From BQOK01 sp048388525 (lineage in GTDB: Bacteria > Bacillota > Clostridia > Oscillospirales > Ruminococcaceae): 10,210 nt of DNA. The position numbers and the translations under genes are program-made. The stretch lies in NCBI RefSeq assembly GCF_048388525.1, contig NZ_DBGCTQ010000031.1, positions 1 to 10,210 on the forward strand, given 5' to 3'. How positions within the stretch are numbered: the stretch's first letter is position 1; each line of letters opens with the position of its first letter. Shown one piece after another: positions 6,050 to 10,210 of this stretch. Below the pieces are notes generated by a model. The model did no database searches, was not told where the DNA came from, and saw nothing but the letters and a program-made list of their open reading frames with translations.

Positions 6050-6557
6050 ATTCACTCTCCGCCCATTGTTTTACAAGGGAATTGTGCCGGGCCAGCAGCC
6101 TTTGCTGGTAGGGCCCCGCAAAAATCCCATGCAATAATTTCGGCAGCGCCTCTTCGCCCAGCTCCTGCCAGCAGGCCGCCTCGCGCCCGGGCAGAATGGG
6201 GTAAAACAACACCCCCATGGTCTGCGCCGCCGCAAGGTCCCGCGGGCCGCAGCCCACATACAGGGCTTTTCGCCGGTCGTACCCCCGGGCCAGCAGCTCG
6301 GCCAGGCAGGCCGCGCCGTCCCGCTTTTTGGTGGCCAGCGCCCCGCAGGGCGGCAGGCCGTGGCAGCTCCACTCGCTGTGGGCCGCCCGGGTGCTGGTTG
6401 CGGTCAGCTCCACCACATCGGCCACGCGGCACAGCTGCTCCAGGCATTCCCGCACCCCTGCAAAGGCCCGGCCCCGGCTCTGGTCCAGGGCGCACCCCGG
6501 CCCGGAAAGGCAGATAAGGAACCCTTTCCTTTTCTCGATCTGCTGCGCCCCTTCCAT
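6036..6557 (-). CDS. HAD-like hydrolase family protein lacking the catalytic Asp motif
   Basis: 173 residues resembling the C-terminal part of a haloacid-dehalogenase fold. Seen: the strand and loop VVELTATST (48-56) at the motif II position; KK at 77-78 as the motif III lysine; and LYVGCGPRDLAAAQTMG (99-115) as motif IV, where G.GPRDLAAA matches the family pattern and Asp107 is kept. GVLFYPILPGREAACW (115-130) is a conserved tail seen in phosphatase-like Clostridia homologues. At the motif I position, FLICLSGPG (13-21) lacks the DxD nucleophile, so phosphatase activity is doubtful; it may be a degenerate or binding-only member. The ATG at 6557 has GGAAGGGGG 7 bases upstream; a TTG at 6581 has nothing comparable. 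Confidence 0.75.
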   Translation of the reverse strand: MEGAQQIEKRKGFLICLSGPGCALDQSRGRAFAGVRECLEQLCRVADVVELTATSTRAAHSEWSCHGLPPCGALATKKRDGAACLAELLARGYDRRKALYVGCGPRDLAAAQTMGVLFYPILPGREAACWQELGEEALPKLLHGIFAGPYQQRLLARHNSLVKQWAESEYEEI

Positions 6558-6646
6558 TGGGCCGCCCCCTTCCGCTTGCAAGCTGGCATCACAAAATTCC
6601 GGGCGCCTGCAGCTCGCCGCCGGCCCGGCCTTTTTCGACTATCTAC

Positions 6647-6676
6647 AGCATACCAGCTTTTGGGGGTAAAAGGCAA
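6647..6676 (-). promoter_or_regulatory. Promoter of the HAD-DUF805 unit
   Basis: On the minus strand TTGCCT (6676-6671) and TATGCT (6652-6647) are 18 bases apart, in the AT-rich part of a 172-base gap. Transcription would start near 6640, about 80 bases before the ATG at 6557. Both boxes are good but imperfect matches. Confidence 0.55.
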
Positions 6677-6729
6677 CTGTTTTTTGTGCTATTTTTATGG
6701 TTTTTTTGTTCTCCCGCTCCAAGCTTTGG

Positions 6730-7437
6730 TCATTCGCCCAAAATACGACCAATTTTCCCTTGCAGTACCAGGCTTGCCCCGGCGTCCGCCGGGGTGGGCG
6801 TGGCGTTGATGACCACCAGTTCGCTGCCCCCAAAATACCGCAGCAGCCCCGCTGCCGGGTATACCGCAAGGCTGGTGCCTCCCACGATCAAAAGGTCGGC
6901 CGCCGCAATGGCCCGCACCGCTCCCTCCAGTACCCGCTCGTCCAGCGCCTCCTCATACAGCACCACGTCCGGCTTCACGATCCCGCCGCACGCTTCGCAC
7001 CGGGGCACGCCCGTGCTGTGCTCTATATACTCCACCGGGTAAAACCGGCCGCACCCCATGCAGTAATTGCGCAGCACGCTGCCGTGCAGCTCCCACACCG
7101 CCCGGCTGCCCGCTGCCTGGTGCAGCCCGTCGATGTTCTGGGTCACCACCGCCCGCAGCTTTCCTCCGGCCTCCAGCGCGGCCAGCCGCCGGTGCGCCGC
7201 GCCCGGCGCGGCTGCCTTCACAATCAGCTTTGCGCGGTAAAACCGGAAAAACTCCTCCGGGTCCCGCTCAAAAAAGCTGCGGCTGATGATCTGCTCCGGC
7301 GGGCAGCTCCATTGCTGGCGGTACAGCCCGTCCTGGCTGCGGAAGTCCGGGATGCCGCTCTCGGTGCTCACCCCTGCGCCCCCAAAAAACACCATGCTTT
7401 TGCTCTGTGCGATCAGCCGTTCCAGCCGCTGGTCCAT
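6730..7437 (-). CDS. Sirtuin, NAD-dependent protein deacylase (Sir2/CobB-like)
   Basis: Removes acetyl or other acyl groups from lysines of cytoplasmic proteins, consuming NAD and releasing nicotinamide and O-acyl-ADP-ribose. The 235 residues show every class hallmark: GAGVSTESGIPDFRS (20-34) for NAD binding; TQNIDGLH (99-106); catalytic His118 in ELHGS; a zinc-binding set CMGC (126, 129) and CEAC (147, 150); KPDVVLYEE (155-163); and GGTSLAVYPAA near the C-terminus. Length is normal for bacterial sirtuins. The ATG at 7437 has AGGGGGAAG upstream; longer readings lack a site. It is divergent from nnrD with 84 bases between starts, linking an NAD-consuming enzyme with NADHX repair. Confidence 0.95.
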   Translation of the reverse strand: MDQRLERLIAQSKSMVFFGGAGVSTESGIPDFRSQDGLYRQQWSCPPEQIISRSFFERDPEEFFRFYRAKLIVKAAAPGAAHRRLAALEAGGKLRAVVTQNIDGLHQAAGSRAVWELHGSVLRNYCMGCGRFYPVEYIEHSTGVPRCEACGGIVKPDVVLYEEALDERVLEGAVRAIAAADLLIVGGTSLAVYPAAGLLRYFGGSELVVINATPTPADAGASLVLQGKIGRILGE

Positions 7438-7471
7438 TTTCCGCTTCCCCCTTTTTTGTGCTGGTTTTGTA

Positions 7472-7487
7472 TAGTATAATGATACTA
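7472..7487. promoter_or_regulatory. Palindrome over the divergent sirtuin/nnrD promoters
   Basis: TAGTAT-AATG-ATACTA has perfect 6-bp arms. It covers the -10 boxes of both directions, so a protein bound here would block both genes at once. No known NAD-responsive consensus (Rex TTGTTAA-type, NiaR or NrtR) is matched clearly. The palindrome might instead arise by chance from back-to-back TATA boxes. Confidence 0.45.
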
Positions 7488-7500
7488 CGAACCATTCCAA
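7473..7500 (-). promoter_or_regulatory. Sirtuin gene promoter
   Basis: On the minus strand TTGGAA (7500-7495) and TATACT (7478-7473) are separated by 16 bases. Transcription would begin near 7466, about 29 bases before the ATG at 7437. Confidence 0.6.
7475..7480 (+). promoter_or_regulatory. -10 box for nnrD-ogt transcription
   Basis: A perfect TATAAT lies 42 bases before the nnrD ATG at 7522. Upstream there is only a T-run at the right spacing (7452-7457) and TTGTGC at a too-short 13 bases, so the -35 is unclear. The box overlaps the minus-strand -10 of the sirtuin gene. Confidence 0.55.
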
Positions 7501-7521
7501 AGAGAAAGGGCGGCAGGCACA

Positions 7522-8400
7522 ATGGCAAAAGAGATCGACGCTCAGCTGGTGTTCTCACAGCTGGCCCCCCGCAGGCCGGACAGCCACAAGGGCAGCTACG
7601 GCAGGCTGCTGTGCGTGTGCGGCAGCACCCGTTTCCGGGGCGCCGCCGCGCTGGCGGTGGAGGGCGCGCTGCGCGCGGGGGCGGGCCTTGTGACCCTCGC
7701 CTCCACCGAGCCGGTGATCGCCGCGGTGATCGCCCGCTGCCCCGAGTGCACCTTCCTGCCCTGCCGCCAGAGCGCCGAGGGCGGGGTGAGCGCCCAAAGC
7801 GGCCGTGCGATCCTGGAGCAGGCGCGGGGCGCGGGCGCTCTGCTGTTCGGGCCGGGTCTCGGCCACACGGCCGACACCGCTGCCCTGCTGGAATTATTGG
7901 GTCCGGGGGGCGGCTGCCCCCTGGTGCTGGACGCCGACGGCCTGAACGCGGCCGCCGCCCTGCCCGAACTGCCCCGCCCTGCCGCCGGGCTGCCCCTGAT
8001 CCTGACCCCACATCCGGGCGAAATGGCGCGCCTGTGCGGCCTTACCATCGCCGAGGTCCAGGCCTCCCGCGAGGGCATTGCCGCCAGCTATGCCCGGGCG
8101 CAGGCATGTGTGGTGGTGCTCAAGGGCCACCGCACCATCGTGGCCGGGCCGGAGGGCGAGGTATATCAGAACACCACCGGTAACCCCGGCCTTGCCCGGG
8201 GCGGCAGCGGCGACATCCTGGCCGGCATGACCGCCGCGCTGCTGGCCCAGGGCCTTTCGCCCCTGATGGCCGCGGTGTGCGCGGTTTGGCTGCACGGCGC
8301 GGCGGCCGACCGGTGCGCTGCCCGGCTGGGGCAGCTGGGCATGCTGCCCCACGATCTGTTCACGGATCTTGGCCGCCTGTTTGCGGAATATGGGAGGTAA
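7522..8400 (+). CDS. nnrD: ADP-dependent NAD(P)H-hydrate dehydratase
   Basis: Repairs damaged cofactor: dehydrates S-NADHX/S-NADPHX back to NADH/NADPH using ADP (bacterial type). The 292 residues form a ribokinase-like fold with the family motifs: SHKGSYGRLL (21-30); GPGLG (110-114); LDADGLN (136-142); TPHPGE (162-167); KGHRT (201-205); and GNPGLARGGSGDILAG (220-235) with catalytic Asp231. Most homologues have ATGG[TS]GD; here it reads ARGGSGD. It is the stand-alone dehydratase, without the fused N-terminal epimerase (YjeF_N/NnrE) domain, which must be elsewhere if present. A GAAAGGG site lies 11 bases before the ATG. The stop is 4 bases before the alkyltransferase start. Confidence 0.94.
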   Translation: MAKEIDAQLVFSQLAPRRPDSHKGSYGRLLCVCGSTRFRGAAALAVEGALRAGAGLVTLASTEPVIAAVIARCPECTFLPCRQSAEGGVSAQSGRAILEQARGAGALLFGPGLGHTADTAALLELLGPGGGCPLVLDADGLNAAAALPELPRPAAGLPLILTPHPGEMARLCGLTIAEVQASREGIAASYARAQACVVVLKGHRTIVAGPEGEVYQNTTGNPGLARGGSGDILAGMTAALLAQGLSPLMAAVCAVWLHGAAADRCAARLGQLGMLPHDLFTDLGRLFAEYGR

Positions 8401-8404
8401 CGCC

Positions 8405-8875
8405 ATGAACGCAGTGTATTACCAAAGCCCCGTCGGCCCCCTCACGCTGGTGGAGGAAAACGGCGCCCTCACCGGTGTACAGTTTGGCCGCGCCCCTCTG
8501 CCCGCAGGCTGCCGCGCGGCCGAAACCCCGCTGCTCAGCCGCGCGCGCCGGCAGCTGTGGGAATATTTCGAGGGCAAGCGCACCGAATTTGATCTGCCCC
8601 TCGCCCCGGCCGGTACGCCCTTTCGCCGGGCGGTGTGGGCGGCCATGGCCCGCATCCCCTATGGGCAGACCGCCACCTACGGCCAGCTTGCCGCCGCCGT
8701 GGGCAGCCCCCGTGCGGCCCGGGCCGTGGGCGGCGCCTGCCACGCTAACCCCCTCGCCATCCTTTTGCCCTGTCACCGGGTGGTTGGCTCCACCGGGTCC
8801 CTCACCGGTTTTGCCGGTGGGCTGCCCGTCAAGGAGCAGCTCCTGGCCCTGGAGGCCGCGCACAGCGCGCCCTGA
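8405..8875 (+). CDS. ogt: Methylated-DNA--[protein]-cysteine S-methyltransferase (O6-alkylguanine repair)
   Basis: Suicidal DNA repair protein that transfers an alkyl group from O6-alkylguanine or O4-alkylthymine onto its own cysteine. The 156 residues match the Ogt type in length. Seen: a short N-terminal domain (1-68); the wing-helix DNA-binding region with IPYGQTATYGQLAAAVGSP (84-102); Arg106 (the base-flipping arginine) in AARAVGGACHANP; and the active site LPCHRVV with Cys123 and His124. The C-terminal GFAGGLPVKEQLLALE is typical. The ATG at 8405 uses GGGAGGT (8392-8398) located inside the end of nnrD, indicating translational coupling in one transcript. A functional tie to NnrD is not known; both are damage-repair proteins. 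Confidence 0.95.
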   Translation: MNAVYYQSPVGPLTLVEENGALTGVQFGRAPLPAGCRAAETPLLSRARRQLWEYFEGKRTEFDLPLAPAGTPFRRAVWAAMARIPYGQTATYGQLAAAVGSPRAARAVGGACHANPLAILLPCHRVVGSTGSLTGFAGGLPVKEQLLALEAAHSAP

Positions 8876-10040
8876 CCCATAAAAGAGCAAGGCCCCGGGC
8901 GGCTCTCAGCCGTCCGGGGCCTTGCTCTTTTACTCCGGCTTCCTGTTCCACCGTGAATTCCTCGGTCACAGGCCTGTCCTCCCACACGCGCCCATCGCTG
9001 CGGTAATACCGGCGCACCACCGAACCGTCGGTTTTTGTGTAGTCTATCACGAACACCTCGCCCGGTTCCAGGTTCATCGGGTAGTTGTCATAGGGCAGCA
9101 CATCGCCCGTTTTGGGGCAGTTTTTAAAATCGTCGTATGCGTTTTCCAAGCGCCAAAATTCCCGGCTCGCAAAGTCCCCGTTCCAGGTAATCGCCTGCCG
9201 CCCAAAGCAGGCCGCCTGGTACTCTTTGCCCGCCAGCTCCATCTTCCCGGTCCGAACCGGGTCGATCTCCCTGCCCAGCCAGCTCAGATCTTCGGAATGC
9301 ACAGCGCCGCCGTACAGCTCCGCCAGCTGGCCTGCCATGCAGGGAACCGCGCCCGGGCCGTCCCGCGCCTCCAGCCCGGTGTGGGCCGCCCCGTAGACCC
9401 CCATAACGCTCTCGCCGCCCAGCCGGTCAAATTCGCGGGCAAAATTTTCCGCCATCACATTCTCGCGGTATTCCTCGTCCGCATCCTTATAATAGCGCCT
9501 GCCCTGTTCCACATTGTCCTGCGCGCACCGGTAGCGCTCCGTGTCCCCCTGGCCCCGCTCCCGCAGCTGCCGCAAAAAGCGCTCCCCCGTGCTGTCGTAC
9601 TGGTGCCCCACGTCGGTGCCGTGGAAAATGGTCCCGGGGCAGTCCCGCTTGATCTGCCGGTAAAGCTCCTTGCTGTAGGGGTTGCCGCCCAGGGTTCCCT
9701 CCCAGTCCTGATAAAGCGCGTCCAGGATTTTATCGTCGTCCGCCTGCATCCACTCGTTCAAAAACTCCGCCGCATAATAGGGAAGCTCCACAAACAAATG
9801 CCGCAGGCCCCCGCTGTGATAATAATCGGACCAGAGCGAAAATTCCTCGTCGTATATCTTTTCGGCGCCGTGTATTTCCCCGTACAGGTAGATCTGCCCG
9901 GTCTCCGCAGGCTGCTCCGCGCTTGCAGGGGCGGCGGGCGCCTGCAAGCGCGCGGGGCTTTTTGTGCAGCCGGCCAGCGCCAGCACCGCCGCGGCGCACA
10001 AAAGCGCGCCGATCCTTTTCCTCCCCCACCGCTTTTTCAT
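8829..10040 (-). CDS. Lipoprotein of the TIKI/TraB/ChaN (EreA-like) fold, with an extended 3' reading frame
   Basis: 403 residues from the ATG at 10040 (GAAAGGG 7 bases upstream). It has an exported-lipoprotein N-terminus: KKRWGRKRI, a hydrophobic core, then lipobox LAGC with Cys25. The body shows motifs of the TIKI/TraB/ChaN superfamily: YLYGEIHG (51-58, GExH with Glu55 and His57); FVELPYY (Glu85); HGTDVGHQ (140-147); and MGVYGAAHT (213-221, His220). Members are putative metal-dependent hydrolases or haem-binding proteins; the substrate is not known. From about residue 370 the frame enters the terminator hairpin and continues to 8829 with an Arg/Pro/Ala-rich tail, overlapping the alkyltransferase by 47 bases. 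A TAA at 8932-8930 in the +1 frame is the likely original stop, so a frameshift is suspected. Confidence 0.82.
   Translation of the reverse strand: MKKRWGRKRIGALLCAAAVLALAGCTKSPARLQAPAAPASAEQPAETGQIYLYGEIHGAEKIYDEEFSLWSDYYHSGGLRHLFVELPYYAAEFLNEWMQADDDKILDALYQDWEGTLGGNPYSKELYRQIKRDCPGTIFHGTDVGHQYDSTGERFLRQLRERGQGDTERYRCAQDNVEQGRRYYKDADEEYRENVMAENFAREFDRLGGESVMGVYGAAHTGLEARDGPGAVPCMAGQLAELYGGAVHSEDLSWLGREIDPVRTGKMELAGKEYQAACFGRQAITWNGDFASREFWRLENAYDDFKNCPKTGDVLPYDNYPMNLEPGEVFVIDYTKTDGSVVRRYYRSDGRVWEDRPVTEEFTVEQEAGVKEQGPGRLRAARGLALLWVRARCARPPGPGAAP
8881..8931. terminator. Strong bidirectional terminator between convergent genes
   Basis: AAAAGAGCAAGGCCCCGG (8881-8898) pairs with CCGGGGCCTTGCTCTTTT (8914-8931), the stem continuing through one G-T pair to a CTC loop, about 24 pairs in total. 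It has A4 on one side and T4 on the other, so either strand can end here. It follows the alkyltransferase stop (8875) by 5 bases. On the minus strand the lipoprotein frame runs through it without a stop (see findings). Confidence 0.9.
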
Positions 10041-10083
10041 CCCTTGGCCCTTTCCATCCCGGCCTCTGGCCGGCCCCCGCCGC

Positions 10084-10210
10084 TCACAGCTCAATTCTGC
10101 GATCCTTGTAATAATACTCGTCGTCCCGCTCGCCGATGGGGCGCAGCACCCTGCATGGCACGCCCGCCGCCACCACGTTCGCCGGGATGTCCTTTGTCAC
10201 CACGCTGCCC
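10084..10210 (-). CDS. Sugar O-acetyltransferase, hexapeptide-repeat (maltose acetyltransferase-like), C-terminal part
   Basis: Only the last 41 codons lie in the window; the gene continues beyond the right edge. The residues begin GSVVTKDIPANVVAAGVPCR and end VLRPIGERDDEYYYKDRRIEL. The G-S/A-VVTKDIP-NVVAAGVPCRVLR segment is the end of the left-handed beta-helix in the LacA/Maa/NodL family, which transfers acetyl from acetyl-CoA to sugars. The following I-E-D-x-x-Y-Y tail is typical of the maltose acetyltransferase branch. It is on the same strand as the lipoprotein gene with 43 bases between stop and start, so the two may share a transcript. Confidence 0.85.
   Translation of the reverse strand, partial: GSVVTKDIPANVVAAGVPCRVLRPIGERDDEYYYKDRRIEL

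Noticed and set aside
7456..7480. TTGTGC as -35 for the nnrD promoter
   Set aside because: Spacing to TATAAT is only 13 bases, too short for a sigma-A promoter.
1..10210. CRISPR array, tRNA, rRNA, riboswitch or a defence/biosynthetic cluster
   Set aside because: No regularly spaced direct repeats, no cloverleaf or conserved aptamer core noticed, and the genes belong to unrelated ordinary families; a low-level riboswitch could still be missed by eye.

Overview
The window is GC-rich, with strong Gram-positive ribosome-binding sites (AGGAGG- and AAGGGG-like), sigma-A type TATAAT boxes standing out in the few AT-rich gaps, and T-tailed hairpin terminators. Together with the protein families this suggests a high-GC gut Clostridia member (Oscillospiraceae/Ruminococcaceae-like, in the range of Faecalibacterium, Gemmiger or Subdoligranulum). 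That placement is an inference; no rRNA or other marker gene is present. The window is gene-dense and looks chromosomal. No tRNA, rRNA, CRISPR array, transposase or phage gene was seen, and no gene-free gap exceeds 300 bases.

Layout, left to right. (a) 98-2882, minus strand: a likely operon of a D-2-hydroxyacid dehydrogenase, a MATE exporter and a small membrane protein, closed by a hairpin at 73-98. (b) 3021-3533, plus: a membrane-anchored protein of unknown function, read divergently from the operon, then a 120-bp imperfect inverted-repeat region containing its terminator. (c) 3733-4776, minus, and 5004-5591, plus: an NAD-dependent epimerase/reductase and a divergent TetR-type regulator. 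Their shared intergenic region carries repeated TGAACA half-sites. (d) 5711-6557, minus: a HAD-like protein without the usual nucleophile and an overlapping DUF805 membrane protein. (e) 6730-7437, minus, and 7522-8875, plus: a sirtuin (NAD-dependent deacylase) divergent from an NAD(P)HX dehydratase (NnrD) that is coupled to an O6-alkylguanine-DNA alkyltransferase. A 16-bp palindrome overlaps the back-to-back promoters. (f) 8829-10210, minus: the C-terminal end of a hexapeptide-repeat O-acetyltransferase and a lipoprotein of the TIKI/TraB/ChaN-like type, whose reading frame runs through the shared convergent terminator.

Most of the genes are ordinary housekeeping or accessory functions. The points most worth a second look are the divergent NAD-metabolism pair with its shared palindrome, the lipoprotein frame with no stop before its terminator, the palindromic element at 3550-3678, and the TGAACA operator-like cluster upstream of the TetR gene. 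I found no clear sign of a novel multi-gene system.
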